The notes: a model not told the origin generated them from the letters alone. A stretch of 64,000 bases of DNA from Rhodocyclaceae bacterium (GCA_030824275.1 JAVBXY010000003.1:209715-273714); one strand, 5' to 3'. Positions 26,448 to 35,624 are shown, counted from the first letter of the stretch. Translations and numbers: made by a program.

Positions 26448-27394
26448 TCCTTCTTCTCGAGGATCGCTTCGACCAGATAACGCGGGCGGTGGCGCACCTG
26501 CTGATAGATGCGACCGATGTATTCACCGAGCAGGCCGATGCCGAACAGGGCCAGGCCGATCAGGAAGAAGGCCAGGGCGAACAGGGTGAACAGGCCCTCG
26601 GCCTCGGGGCCGAGGATCAGGCGGCGAATGATCAGTAGCACGAACAGCGCCGCCGAGCCGAAGGAGACCAGGATGCCGAGCATGGAGAACCATTGCAGTG
26701 GCACCAGCGAGAAGCCGGTCATGAGGTCGAAGTTGAGACGGATCAGGCTGTAGAGGGTGTAGTTCGATTCACCGGCGGCACGTTCCTCGTGCTCGACGAT
26801 GACCTCGGCCGGATTGCGGGCGAAGGTATAGGCCAGCGCCGGGATGAAGGTGCTGACTTCCTTGCAGGAGTTGATGGCATCGACGACGGAGCGCGAGTAG
26901 GCGCGCAGCATGTTGCCCTGGTCGGTGATCTTGATGCGGGTGATCTTCTCCCGCAGGCGGTTCATGGCCTTCGAGGCCCAGGTGCGGAACAGGCTGTCCT
27001 GGCGCTTGCGGCGGATGCTGCCGACGTAGTCGTGGCCTTCGCGCATCTTGGCGATCAGCTTGCCGATTTCTTCCGGCGGGTTTTGCAGATCTGCATCCAG
27101 CGTGACGATGATCTCGCCCTGGCAATGCTCGAAGCCGGCCATGATGGCCATGTGCTGGCCGGCGTTGGCGGCGAAGAGGATGACGCGGGTGACGTCGGGC
27201 CGCTGCTGATATTGCTCGCGCAGGATGGCCGCCGAACGGTCACGGCTGCCGTCGTTCACGAAGATGATTTCGTAGGACTCGCCAAGACTTGTACTCAAGG
27301 CATCGAGGGCCGGATAGAGACGGGCGAACAGCGTTGCCAGCCCGGCTTCTTCGTTGTAGACGGGGATGACGATGGAAAGCATGGGACGGGACAT
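26444..27394 (-). CDS. arnC: Undecaprenyl-phosphate 4-deoxy-4-formamido-L-arabinose transferase
   Basis: A 316-aa GT2 family inner-membrane glycosyltransferase. The GT-A domain (about residues 1-220) has IVIPVYNEEAGL, FVNDGSRDRS and the DADLQNPPEEI metal motif. Two C-terminal membrane helices follow (about 232-258 and 268-292). The gene sits between the PilZ gene (12-base gap) and the formyltransferase. Confidence 0.9.
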   Translation of the reverse strand: MSRPMLSIVIPVYNEEAGLATLFARLYPALDALSTSLGESYEIIFVNDGSRDRSAAILREQYQQRPDVTRVILFAANAGQHMAIMAGFEHCQGEIIVTLDADLQNPPEEIGKLIAKMREGHDYVGSIRRKRQDSLFRTWASKAMNRLREKITRIKITDQGNMLRAYSRSVVDAINSCKEVSTFIPALAYTFARNPAEVIVEHEERAAGESNYTLYSLIRLNFDLMTGFSLVPLQWFSMLGILVSFGSAALFVLLIIRRLILGPEAEGLFTLFALAFFLIGLALFGIGLLGEYIGRIYQQVRHRPRYLVEAILEKKE

Positions 27395-27406
27395 GGCAGT
27401 GCTGGA

Positions 27407-28345
27407 TCAGGCGACCGTGTGGGGTTGTTCGATCATCTGCTGGTAGATCATGCTTTGCAGAATCACGCTGTCATTGGGGGCGAGGTCGACGAATTCGAGG
27501 CCATGGTGGATCAGCCCGGATTTTTCGTTCTCCAGGACGTCATCGCCGAACACCGCGCGGATCGCGGCATTCACCGTCAGGTAGGCATCCATGTTGTGCA
27601 GGTTGACGCGAAAGGACACGCGGACGGTGGCGCCCTTGTCCGCCAGGTTGCGCCGGGCATCGAGCAGGGCGCCGTTGGCGCTGAGGTTGGCGATGATGGC
27701 CGAGCTGCTTTCCTCGCCGGATTTGCCGGTGTTCACCGCTGCGATGATGCGGGTTTTCACGCGCGGCGCCTTGCGGATCACCATGCCCTGGACTTCCTCG
27801 GGGAAGGATAGGTGCAGGTAGTCGAAGGGCAGGCGGTTGATCTTCTTCACCGTGCAGGGAAAGCCGAAGGCGTTCTGGCTGGAGAAGGCTCGTACCACGA
27901 GTTCCTCACCCTCTACCAGACGCGGGCGCAAGCCACGGGAATCCACCGGCGTCGTGACCATCAGGCTGACCTTGTTCATGAAGCCGATCAGCTTGACCAT
28001 GAAGCGTTCCGGCGAGACCAGCAGCGGCGGCTGGATTTGCAGCCGGTCACCGATCTTCAGCTTCATGGCCTCGAAGGGGAAGGTGGTTTGCTGGGCATCC
28101 GTCGCTGCGCCCGGCTTGGCCGTGGTGATCTGCTCGGCGGTGAGTTCCTCATCGGCGGGGCCAGGCTTGTTGGCTTCCCAGCTCAACTCGCGGCAGGGCT
28201 GGCTGTCGAGCAAGCGCAGCAGCTTTTCCTTGCTCTGGATGACCTCTCCCTGCGCCGCGAGGAGATTGTTCTGCGGATCGAAGACATCCCAGGGCAGGGG
28301 GCTGCCGATTTCAAACGCATCGGGGCTGATGGAAACGAGATTCAT
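27407..28345 (-). CDS. YcgR-like PilZ domain protein inside the arn operon
   Basis: A 312-aa protein with a YcgR-N-like region and a C-terminal PilZ domain. The c-di-GMP-binding signature is present as RKAPRVKTR (RxxxR type, near residue 190) and ANLSANGALLD (N/DxSxxG). PilZ proteins bind cyclic di-GMP and act on flagella or exopolysaccharide machinery. Its position between arnB and arnC, with 15- and 12-base gaps on the same strand, predicts cotranscription with lipid A modification genes, not a usual arn member. Confidence 0.82.
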   Translation of the reverse strand: MNLVSISPDAFEIGSPLPWDVFDPQNNLLAAQGEVIQSKEKLLRLLDSQPCRELSWEANKPGPADEELTAEQITTAKPGAATDAQQTTFPFEAMKLKIGDRLQIQPPLLVSPERFMVKLIGFMNKVSLMVTTPVDSRGLRPRLVEGEELVVRAFSSQNAFGFPCTVKKINRLPFDYLHLSFPEEVQGMVIRKAPRVKTRIIAAVNTGKSGEESSSAIIANLSANGALLDARRNLADKGATVRVSFRVNLHNMDAYLTVNAAIRAVFGDDVLENEKSGLIHHGLEFVDLAPNDSVILQSMIYQQMIEQPHTVA

Positions 28346-28360
28346 CGACGGCGACTCCGG

Positions 28361-29473
28361 TTATGGATGGCGAAGTATCGCAGCAATTGCCGAGCAAACC
28401 CTTTCGACATCATGGTTTGTCATGGCGGGAAACAGCGGCAGGGTCAGCGTGCTGGCACCGATACGTTCGGACTCGGGAAAGTCGCCTTCCTTGAATCCGC
28501 GCTGGCGATAGAGCGAGAACAGGTGCAGGGCCGGGTAATGCACGCCGGTGCCGATGCCCTTTTCCTTGAGCGCGGCGATGACCTGGCCGCGATCCGTGCC
28601 CGTCGATAGCAGAACCTGAAACATGTGCCAGTTGCAATTGCTGAAATCGGCCACCGGCAGGCCGAGGCCGAGGGCCGGATCGAGATGGGCGAAATAGTGG
28701 CGGGCGAGTTCGCGGCGGCGGGCGGTGAATTCGTCAATGCGATTGAGCTGACCAAGGCCGATGGCGGCGGCGACGTCCGTGAGATTGAACTTGCCGCCGA
28801 GCACGTCCACATCCATGCCACCATCGGGAAAGCGCTTCACGCCTTGCAGGCGCAGGCGCTCGCACAGGCCCGGATCGACGTCGGCCGGCAGCACCAGGGC
28901 GCCGCCCTCGGTGGTGGTGAGGTTCTTGTTGGCGTGGAAGCTGAAGGAAATGAAATCGCCCGTGGAGCCTATCGGCTTGCCGTTCCATGATGCGCCGAAG
29001 GACTGGGCGGCATCCTCGATGACGCGCAACTTGTGCTTGCCGGCGATAGCGTAAAGGCGATCCCGATCCACCGGCAGGCCGGCCAGATCCACCGGGATGA
29101 TGGCTTTCGTCGTTGGTGTGATGGCCGCTTCGAGTTTGTTGAGGTCGATGTTGCGGGTGACCGGATCGACGTCCACGAATACCGGCGTGGCGCCGACCTC
29201 GAGTATCACATTGGCGGTGGCGACCCAGGTCATGGGCGTGGTGATCACCGTATCGCCAGGGCCGACTTTTGCGAGGCGCAGCGCCACTTCCAGCGTGGCT
29301 GTGCCGGAGTTGAAGGCGCGCACGACGCGGCCGCCGCAACGCTCGGACAGGGCCGCTTCGAAGGCCTGCACCTTGGGGCCGGAGGTGATCCAGCCGGAAC
29401 GCAGCACGTTGGCTACATCGGCGATGGTTTCCTCGTCGATGGAGGGACGGGTGAAGGGTAGAAACTCGCTCAT
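28361..29473 (-). CDS. arnB: UDP-4-amino-4-deoxy-L-arabinose-oxoglutarate aminotransferase
   Basis: A 370-aa DegT/DnrJ/EryC1 aminotransferase using PLP. VIEDAAQSFGA carries the PLP-binding Asp, and SFHANKNLTTTEGGAL the Schiff-base Lys (about K183). It transfers an amino group to UDP-4-keto-arabinose. ATG 29473 (MSEFLPFTRPSI) overlaps the arnE stop by four bases. The dispersed element copy 11 codes for KVGPGDTV. Confidence 0.9.
   Translation of the reverse strand: MSEFLPFTRPSIDEETIADVANVLRSGWITSGPKVQAFEAALSERCGGRVVRAFNSGTATLEVALRLAKVGPGDTVITTPMTWVATANVILEVGATPVFVDVDPVTRNIDLNKLEAAITPTTKAIIPVDLAGLPVDRDRLYAIAGKHKLRVIEDAAQSFGASWNGKPIGSTGDFISFSFHANKNLTTTEGGALVLPADVDPGLCERLRLQGVKRFPDGGMDVDVLGGKFNLTDVAAAIGLGQLNRIDEFTARRRELARHYFAHLDPALGLGLPVADFSNCNWHMFQVLLSTGTDRGQVIAALKEKGIGTGVHYPALHLFSLYRQRGFKEGDFPESERIGASTLTLPLFPAMTNHDVERVCSAIAAILRHP
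29247..29270 (+). repeat. Dispersed 24-bp element, copy 11 (in arnB)
   Basis: Forward copy ACCGT, then ATCGC, then CAGGGCCGACTTTT; two mismatches. It is read as KVGPGDTV. Confidence 0.8.
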
Positions 29474-29841
29474 GAACGGGCCACCAGGAACACGCCGACG
29501 GCGATGAAGCCGATGCCGAGAAGCTTCTGCGTGGCCAGGGCTTCGCCGAACCATTGCCAGGCGATGAAGGCGTTGATCACATAGCCGATGGACAGCATCG
29601 GGTAGGCGATGGAGACCGGCACGCGGGACAGGGCCATGATCCAGACCACCAGGCTGACGGCATAGCAGGCCATGCCGCCCATGATCCAGGGTTGGAAGGC
29701 GATCTTGAGGCCGATGGGAATCACGTTGTCGAGATGGAACTCGAAATGGCCGACGGCATTGGTGCCGGCCTTGAGCAGCAACTGGGCGGCGGCGTTGAGC
29801 AATACGCCGGTGAGGATCAGGGCGAAGCTGACGGTATTCAT
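29470..29841 (-). CDS. arnE: EamA/SMR-type flippase subunit (ArnE-like)
   Basis: A 123-aa four-helix small multidrug resistance-fold membrane protein (LILTGVLLNAAAQLLLKAG; ...RVPVSIAYPMLSIGYVINAFIAW; LLGIGFIAVGVFLVARS). In E. coli, ArnE with ArnF flips undecaprenyl-phosphate-Ara4N across the inner membrane. Only one such gene is present here, so it may act as a homodimer. ATG 29841 overlaps arnT. Confidence 0.82.
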   Translation of the reverse strand: MNTVSFALILTGVLLNAAAQLLLKAGTNAVGHFEFHLDNVIPIGLKIAFQPWIMGGMACYAVSLVVWIMALSRVPVSIAYPMLSIGYVINAFIAWQWFGEALATQKLLGIGFIAVGVFLVARS

Positions 29842-31481
29842 GGCTTCCTCACGATGACGCGGCGGGAGTCGCGGAAGATTTCCTGCATGGGCAGGCCCTT
29901 GGCCTGCATTTCCCGCCAGGTGCTCGGCGACATCAGCGCCCAAGCTGCCGGCGCGGCCTGCCAGGCGGCTTCGAAGCCCGCCATGTCGGGAATGAACTTG
30001 TGCGGTTCCTGGGCGATGCCGAAGCTCATTTCGTCGCGATAGGCGACCATGGTCGTGGTGCGCCTGAGGTAGAACTGCAAGCTCTGGTCGTAGGTGTTGG
30101 CGCTGAAGAAAGGTACGCCGGGCGGCAGCACGTCGCGTATCGCCAGGGCGGCGTCATGCGCCGAATTGACGCGGCCGACTTGGTCGTGGCCGAGCAGGAA
30201 CAGCTGGCCGAACAAATGGCCGCCAAGGGCGAGACAGAACATCGCGGCCAGCCCCTGTCGGCGCGCACCCAGCACAAAGGCAGCGATGCCACCGGCCAGC
30301 AGCGAGGCGGCGGCGGCATAGAGCCAGGGCTGATAGGCGGCGTATAGCTCCGGGCCGACTTCGGCATTGGCAAAACGCGGTGCGAAGAGGGCGAGCACGC
30401 AGGCGGCGAGTCCCAGCGCGATGGCCGGTACGCCCTGCCATTTCAGCGATGCCGAATCGGCCCTGGCTGCGAGATAGGCGCCGATCAACGCCGCCAGTGC
30501 AGGGAAAATGGGCAGGATGTAGGACGCCAGCTTGGAACTCGAGACCGAGAAGAAACCGAACACCACTACGATCCAGGTCAGCAGGAAGCGCGCCGGCTGG
30601 AAGCGTTGCGCAGGCTCTGCCCGCAAGCCGCGCCAGGCGCCCTGAAACAGCACGCCCAGCCAGGGAATCATGCCGACCAGCAGGATGGGGATGAAGTACC
30701 ACATCGGCTGATAGCGGCCGTGGGTTTTGGTCAGGAAGCGCTCGAAATGTTCGTGGATGAAGAAGAAGTGGGCGAACTCGGGATTGTCCAGCGACACGGC
30801 GACGAACCAGGGCGCGGTGATGGCGAGCAGGATCAGCAGGCCGCGAAGCGGCCGGATGCGCAGGAGGAAGCCCCAGTCGCGCTGCCACAGCACATAGGCG
30901 ACGACGGTGGCAGCCGGCAGGACGAGGCCGATCAGGCCCTTGGACAATACGGCGAGGGCCAGCAGCACCCAGGCGCCGTCCCGCCAGCGCCGACTTTCTG
31001 CGACACCGGCGCCATCACGCTCGGCCAGGCAGAGCGCGAAAATCGCGGCGGCGAGAAAGAAGCTGACGCCCATGTCGAGCGTGTTGGCGTGGCCGATCAC
31101 GTTCCACAGCACACTGCTGGCGAGGACGAAGGCCGCCATCAGTCCGGCGACGGGGCTGAACAAACGGGCAGCGGCGATGCCGGTCAGCACTATGCCGGCA
31201 AAGCCGGTCAGCGCCGGCCATAGACGTGCAGTCCAGTGATGCTCACCGAATACGGTATAGGCAGCGGCCGTTGCCCAGTACTGGAGCGGCGGTTTGTAGA
31301 AATACTTGATGTCGTTCAGGCGCGGCGTGGTCCAGTCGCCACTGGCCACCATCTCGCGAGGAATCTCCGCATAACGTCCTTCATCGGGATTGATCAGGCG
31401 GCGGTATTCGAGGGTGCCGAACCAAAGGACGGCAAAGCCCAGCAGCAGGGCAAACAGGGAACGGCGAGTGAGCAGGGTCAT
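29838..31481 (-). CDS. arnT: Undecaprenyl-phosphate-Ara4N:lipid A transferase (GT83)
   Basis: A 547-aa multi-spanning inner-membrane transferase that moves Ara4N to lipid A phosphates at the periplasmic face, lowering negative charge and cationic-peptide binding. The GT-C signature is PDEGRYAEIPREMVASGDW near the first periplasmic loop (residue 30-50), followed by YKPPLQYW. About 11-13 hydrophobic helices follow, with a periplasmic C-terminal domain. A dispersed element (copy 12) encodes ESRRWRDGA. It overlaps the genes on either side by four bases. Confidence 0.88.
   Translation of the reverse strand: MTLLTRRSLFALLLGFAVLWFGTLEYRRLINPDEGRYAEIPREMVASGDWTTPRLNDIKYFYKPPLQYWATAAAYTVFGEHHWTARLWPALTGFAGIVLTGIAAARLFSPVAGLMAAFVLASSVLWNVIGHANTLDMGVSFFLAAAIFALCLAERDGAGVAESRRWRDGAWVLLALAVLSKGLIGLVLPAATVVAYVLWQRDWGFLLRIRPLRGLLILLAITAPWFVAVSLDNPEFAHFFFIHEHFERFLTKTHGRYQPMWYFIPILLVGMIPWLGVLFQGAWRGLRAEPAQRFQPARFLLTWIVVVFGFFSVSSSKLASYILPIFPALAALIGAYLAARADSASLKWQGVPAIALGLAACVLALFAPRFANAEVGPELYAAYQPWLYAAAASLLAGGIAAFVLGARRQGLAAMFCLALGGHLFGQLFLLGHDQVGRVNSAHDAALAIRDVLPPGVPFFSANTYDQSLQFYLRRTTTMVAYRDEMSFGIAQEPHKFIPDMAGFEAAWQAAPAAWALMSPSTWREMQAKGLPMQEIFRDSRRVIVRKP
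30975..30998 (+). repeat. Dispersed 24-bp element, copy 12 (in arnT)
   Basis: Forward copy GCCGT, then CCCGC, then CAGCGCCGACTTTC. It is read as ESRRWRDGA. Confidence 0.88.
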
Positions 31482-31852
31482 GCTTCGATGATCAGGGCGG
31501 CAGCCACATCGCGGCCCTCCGCCATCAGGATGTTGTAGGTGCGGCAGGCGGCAAAACTGTCCATGACCTCGACGCCGATGCGGCGTTCGATCAGCGGACG
31601 CATCAGCGCCGGGGCGGGAAAGTGCTGGCGTGAACCGGTGCCCAGCAGCACGATGGGGCAGCCAAGATCGGCGATGGTCTGCATGTCGGCCTCGGTCAGC
31701 GCCGCGAAGGACGCCGGCGACCAGTCCTCGATCAGCCGTTGCGGCGTCAACAGGAAACTGCGCGTGAGGCGCTGGCCGTTCACGGCGATGTGCGCCGCGT
31801 CATAGGCGGTGATCGACAACAGGCCGGCGGTGGAAGGTGAGTGCAGTTTCAT
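31478..31852 (-). CDS. Mth938-like (DUF498) domain protein
   Basis: A 124-aa protein of the Mth938/NDUFAF3-like fold: ITAYDAAHIAVNGQRLTRSFLLTP, then LGCPIVLLGTGSRQHFPAP and VEVMDSFAACRTYNILMAEGRDVAAALI. The function in bacteria is unclear; family members are often near respiratory or secretion genes. It is first gene of the - strand operon that continues into arnT with a four-base overlap. Confidence 0.8.
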   Translation of the reverse strand: MKLHSPSTAGLLSITAYDAAHIAVNGQRLTRSFLLTPQRLIEDWSPASFAALTEADMQTIADLGCPIVLLGTGSRQHFPAPALMRPLIERRIGVEVMDSFAACRTYNILMAEGRDVAAALIIEA

Positions 31853-31894
31853 CGGGAGAGGGCCGGTGTCCGAAAAGGCCCGTCAAATCTGGAT

Positions 31895-31923
31895 TTGCGG
31901 TGCAGCAAGCGCTTCGGTAACAT
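31895..31923 (+). promoter_or_regulatory. Candidate sigma-70 promoter for alaA
   Basis: TTGCGG (31895-31900), a 17-base spacer and TAACAT (31918-31923) lie 46 bases before alaA, in the 117-base region shared with the divergent arn operon. A TATACC hexamer follows immediately and is an alternative -10. Confidence 0.35.
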
Positions 31924-31969
31924 TATACCTTTTATCGCTCCCGGCACTCCGCCAGAAGGACGCAAGACC

Positions 31970-33193
31970 ATGCAGCCCATCAGCAAATCCGCCAAGCTCG
32001 CCAACGTCTGTTATGACATTCGCGGGCCCGTGCTCGCCCGTGCCAAGCAGATGGAGGACGAAGGCCACAAGATCATCAAGCTGAACATCGGCAACCTGGC
32101 ATCCTTCGGTTTCGATTCCCCCGAGGAAATCCAGCAGGACATGATCCGCAACCTGCCCAACGCCGCCGGCTACTCGGATTCCAAGGGCATCTTCTCGGCG
32201 CGCAAGGCAGTGATGCACTACACCCAGCAGAAGCATATCAAGGGTGTGAGCATCGAGGACATCTACATCGGCAACGGCGTTTCCGAGCTGATCGTGATGG
32301 CCATGAATGCCCTGCTCAACACGGGTGACGAAGTACTGGTGCCGGCGCCTGACTATCCGTTGTGGACCGCTGCCGTCAGCCTCTCCGGCGGCACCCCGCG
32401 CCACTACCTGTGTGACGAGGGCTCCGGCTGGATGCCCGACCTGGCCGATATCCGTGCAAAGATCACGCCGCAGACCCGCGCCATCGTCATCATCAACCCG
32501 AACAACCCGACCGGTGCGCTATACCCGGACGAGGTGCTCAAGGAAATCATCGAGATCGCCCGCCAGAACGACCTCATCATCTACGCCGACGAGGTCTACG
32601 ACAAGGTGCTCTACGACGGCGAGACGCACACGGCCATCGCCTCGTTGTCCGAGGACGTGCTCACCATTAGCTTCAACGGCCTGTCGAAGAACTATCGTTC
32701 CTGCGGTTACCGCGCCGGCTGGATGGTGGTCTCTGGCGAGAAAAAGCACGCCAAGGATTACATCGAGGGCCTCGACATTCTTTCCTCCATGCGCCTGTGT
32801 GCCAACGTGCCGGGCCAGTGGGGCATCCAGACCGCGCTTGGCGGCTACCAGAGCATCGACGATCTGGTCGCTCCCGGCGGGCGGCTGGCTCGTCAGCGTG
32901 ACATCGCCCATGATCTGATCACCGCGATCCCCGGCGTCACCTGCGTCAAGCCCAAGGCCGCGCTCTACATGTTCCCGCGCCTCGACCCGAAGGTCTATCC
33001 GATCAGTAACGACCAGGATTTCATCGCCGAACTGCTGGTGGCGGAAAAGGTGCTGCTGGTGCAGGGCACCGGTTTCAATTGGCCGCACCCCGACCACTTC
33101 CGTCTGGTCTTCCTGCCCCATGAGGATGACCTGCGCGAAGCTGTCGGCCGCCTGGCTCGCTTCCTCGAGAGCTATCGCAAGCGGTATGCCTGA
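31970..33193 (+). CDS. alaA: Alanine aminotransferase (glutamate-pyruvate)
   Basis: A 407-aa fold-type I PLP aminotransferase that makes alanine from pyruvate and glutamate. Signature segments are NPNNPTGALYPDEVL, IYADEVYDKVLYDG and the PLP Lys in FNGLSKNYRSCGYRAGW. The N-terminus MQPISKSAKLANVCYDIRGPV matches AlaA/YfbQ. ATG 31970 has AAGGA (31956-31960) upstream. It overlaps the GNAT gene by eight bases and stands before hom, as is common in betaproteobacteria. Confidence 0.9.
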   Translation: MQPISKSAKLANVCYDIRGPVLARAKQMEDEGHKIIKLNIGNLASFGFDSPEEIQQDMIRNLPNAAGYSDSKGIFSARKAVMHYTQQKHIKGVSIEDIYIGNGVSELIVMAMNALLNTGDEVLVPAPDYPLWTAAVSLSGGTPRHYLCDEGSGWMPDLADIRAKITPQTRAIVIINPNNPTGALYPDEVLKEIIEIARQNDLIIYADEVYDKVLYDGETHTAIASLSEDVLTISFNGLSKNYRSCGYRAGWMVVSGEKKHAKDYIEGLDILSSMRLCANVPGQWGIQTALGGYQSIDDLVAPGGRLARQRDIAHDLITAIPGVTCVKPKAALYMFPRLDPKVYPISNDQDFIAELLVAEKVLLVQGTGFNWPHPDHFRLVFLPHEDDLREAVGRLARFLESYRKRYA

Positions 33194-33635
33194 GCTGTCC
33201 CTGGTCGAGATCACCGGTGAGGGCGGGGAGATCGTTGCGCCGGACTGGCTGGGACGGGCTGAGTCCGTGCATCGCCAGTTGCGCGACAAGTTGCCAGCCG
33301 ACTACGCCGGTCGTCTCGCCGCCGTCTTTGCCAGTGGTGCCCGCATGAGCGTGGCAGTCGCCGGCGAAGCGGTACGTGGCATCGCCGTCTGGCGCATCAT
33401 CGAGAACACCTACGAAGGCCGCCGGCTCTACGTCGACGATCTGGTCACCGACGCCGCCTATCGCTCGCAGGGCGTCGGCAAGTTTCTGCTGTCGCAACTG
33501 GAGGCGCGAGCCCGCGCCCTTGGCTGCGACGTACTCGCGCTGGATTCCGGCACCCAGCGCACCTCCGCCCATCGCTTCTATTTCCGCGAGGGCTTCGTCA
33601 TTCCCAGTTTCAGCTTCAGGAAAACACTCAAATGA
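33186..33635 (+). CDS. GNAT family N-acetyltransferase
   Basis: A 149-aa acetyl-CoA-dependent acyltransferase. The acetyl-CoA-binding motif is DAAYRSQGVGKFLLSQLEARARALG (about residues 90-115) and ends with the HRFYFREGF strand. The substrate is unknown. ATG 33186 is within the alaA end, and its stop overlaps hom, so it is embedded in the amino acid operon. Confidence 0.85.
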   Translation: MPELSLVEITGEGGEIVAPDWLGRAESVHRQLRDKLPADYAGRLAAVFASGARMSVAVAGEAVRGIAVWRIIENTYEGRRLYVDDLVTDAAYRSQGVGKFLLSQLEARARALGCDVLALDSGTQRTSAHRFYFREGFVIPSFSFRKTLK

Positions 33636-34942
33636 AACCCATCAATGTAGGCCTGCTCGGCATCGGCACCGTCGGCGGCGGTACCTTCAACGTCCTTTCC
33701 CGCAATGAAGCGGAGATCACCCGCCGTGCCGGTCGTCCGATCCGCATCACCAAGGTGGCGGACAAGAATATCGCCCTGGCCAAGGAAGTCGTCGCCGGCC
33801 GCGCCGAAGTCACCGATGACGCCTTCGCCGTGGTGAATGATCCTGAGATCGACATCGTCATCGAACTGATCGGCGGCTACGGCATCGCCAAGGAACTGGT
33901 GCTCAAGGCCATCGCCAACGGCAAGCACGTCGTCACCGCCAACAAGGCGCTGCTCGCCGTGCATGGCAACGAGATTTTCGCCGCCGCCCGCGACAAGGGC
34001 GTCATGGTCGCCTTCGAGGCGGCCGTCGCCGGTGGCATCCCGATCATCAAGGCGGTGCGCGAAGGCCTTACCGCCAATCGCATCCAGTGGATCGCCGGCA
34101 TCATCAACGGCACCACCAACTTCATCCTCTCCGAGATGCGCGACAAGGGTCTGCCTTTCGCCGATGTGCTCAAGGAAGCGCAGCGCCTGGGCTATGCCGA
34201 AGCTGATCCGACCTTCGACATCGAGGGCGTGGACGCCGCGCACAAGATCACCATCCTCTCGGCCCTGGCCTTCGGTATCCCGATGCAGTTCGACAAGGCT
34301 CACGTCGAGGGCATCAGCAAGCTCGACGCCGACGACATCAAATACGCCGAGCAACTCGGCTATCGCATCAAGCTGCTGGGCATCACCCGCCGTCGCCCGG
34401 AAGGCGTGGAACTGCGCGTGCATCCGACCCTGATCCCGGCCAAGCGCCTGATCGCCAACGTCGAAGGCGCCATGAACGCCGTGCTGGTGCAGGGCGACGC
34501 CGTCGGCGCCACGCTCTACTACGGCAAGGGCGCCGGCGCCGAGCCGACCGCCTCCGCCGTGATCGCCGACCTCGTTGATGTCACCCGCATGGCCACCTCC
34601 GACCCCGAGAACCGCGTCCCCCACCTGGCCTTCCAGCCTGGCGCCGTCGAGGACACGCCGATCCTGCCGCTGTCGGAAGTCGAGACCAGCTACTACCTGC
34701 GCCTGCGCGTCGAGGACAAGCCTGGCGTGCTCGCCGACATCACCCGCATCCTCGCCGACCAGCAGATTTCCATCGACGCCATGATCCAGCGCGAACCGGG
34801 CGAAGGCGAAGACCAGACCGATATCATCATGCTGACCCACGTCACCCGTGAGAAAAATGTGGATGCAGCGATTGCGAAGATCGAGGCGCTGCCGGTGGTG
34901 AAAAAGAAGGTGATTCGGCTGCGGATGGAAGAACTCGGCTAG
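33632..34942 (+). CDS. hom: Homoserine dehydrogenase
   Basis: A 436-aa NAD(P)-dependent enzyme of threonine/methionine synthesis, reducing aspartate semialdehyde to homoserine. The Rossmann motif is LGIGTVGGGTFNVL; the substrate-domain motif GIINGTTNFILSEM and EADPTFDIEGVDAAHK carry catalytic residues. A C-terminal ACT domain (about residues 350-430) allows threonine feedback. It overlaps the GNAT gene by four bases. thrC, its usual neighbour, lies 1.1 kb further on. Confidence 0.95.
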   Translation: MKPINVGLLGIGTVGGGTFNVLSRNEAEITRRAGRPIRITKVADKNIALAKEVVAGRAEVTDDAFAVVNDPEIDIVIELIGGYGIAKELVLKAIANGKHVVTANKALLAVHGNEIFAAARDKGVMVAFEAAVAGGIPIIKAVREGLTANRIQWIAGIINGTTNFILSEMRDKGLPFADVLKEAQRLGYAEADPTFDIEGVDAAHKITILSALAFGIPMQFDKAHVEGISKLDADDIKYAEQLGYRIKLLGITRRRPEGVELRVHPTLIPAKRLIANVEGAMNAVLVQGDAVGATLYYGKGAGAEPTASAVIADLVDVTRMATSDPENRVPHLAFQPGAVEDTPILPLSEVETSYYLRLRVEDKPGVLADITRILADQQISIDAMIQREPGEGEDQTDIIMLTHVTREKNVDAAIAKIEALPVVKKKVIRLRMEELG

Positions 34943-35000
34943 TTGGGATCCCGGTAAGCCGATCATGCTGAAGTCTTTGGTCAAGCGGCGAGCTAGATAA

Positions 35001-35249
35001 ATGGGAACCGTTCTGCGCATTGGTGCTTGGCGCGTGATGATCTACACTCTTGATCATGCGCCAGCCCATGTGCATCTGGTTGGTCCGGAAGGGCGGGCAA
35101 AGATCGCGCTCAACTGTCCTGCGGGGCCGGTCCTTCCCATCGATGTTCGGGGTTTGGATGCCGCTACCCTCAAGAGCGCTTTGCGAGTGATCGAGCAAGA
35201 GTTGTCGAAGCTTTGCCAAACTTGGAGGTCGATGCATGGAGACTATTGA
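35001..35249 (+). CDS. DUF4160-type small protein
   Basis: An 82-aa protein with the DUF4160 pattern (GAWRVMIYTLDHAPAHVHLVGPEGRAKIAL). It overlaps a DUF2442-type gene by 14 bases. This pair is widespread, mobile and toxin-antitoxin-like in arrangement, but its activity is not established. It is part of an accessory patch between hom and thrC. Confidence 0.7.
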   Translation: MGTVLRIGAWRVMIYTLDHAPAHVHLVGPEGRAKIALNCPAGPVLPIDVRGLDAATLKSALRVIEQELSKLCQTWRSMHGDY

Positions 35250-35535
35250 CGAAGTGATTGCCCGTGCCATGGAGCGCGGTGCAAAAGCCGCTGCTCAAGA
35301 ACCTATCGCCATCAGCGTCCGTTTTGATGCCGCATGTCGGCGATTGTTCATTGAACTGGTGGGAGGCGCGGAGCTTTCCATTCCGGCCGATCAACTGGGG
35401 TTTCCGCAAGGGGCCGACTTGTCGGGAGTGCGAGTGGAAGGTGGTGGCTTCGATCTCTATTTCCCCGCCATTGACGAAGGTGCGTTTGTGCCGGATTTGG
35501 CACGGGCTGCAATCGAGCATCGTCTGGCGGCGTGA
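35236..35535 (+). CDS. DUF2442-type small protein
   Basis: A 99-aa protein. The DUF2442 core reads ISVRFDAACRRLFIELVGGAELSIPADQLGFPQGAD, followed by GGGFDLYFPAIDEGAFVPDLA. It is paired with the preceding DUF4160 gene by a 14-base overlap. A candidate antitoxin or DNA-binding partner, by analogy of layout only. Confidence 0.7.
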   Translation: METIDEVIARAMERGAKAAAQEPIAISVRFDAACRRLFIELVGGAELSIPADQLGFPQGADLSGVRVEGGGFDLYFPAIDEGAFVPDLARAAIEHRLAA

Positions 35536-35565
35536 ATTGCCGGGATGCGCAAATGCAAATAGTAG

Positions 35566-35585
35566 ATATTGAGGCTATCCCCTTT
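35566..35585 (-). repeat. AAAGGGG-type repeat fragment, left of addiction pair
   Basis: On the - strand it reads AAAGGGGATAGCCTCAATAT. It is inverted relative to the related motif at 35950-35980, and the two flank the antitoxin gene and truncated toxin. Confidence 0.4.
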
Positions 35586-35624
35586 GATCCAATGCGGCTT
35601 CAGTAGCAAACAAGGAGTGAGCAG

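Noticed and set aside
30335..30362. Possible element copy in arnT (GGGCCGACTTCGG)
   Set aside because: Core has mismatches and the GCCGT half is absent; left out of the count.
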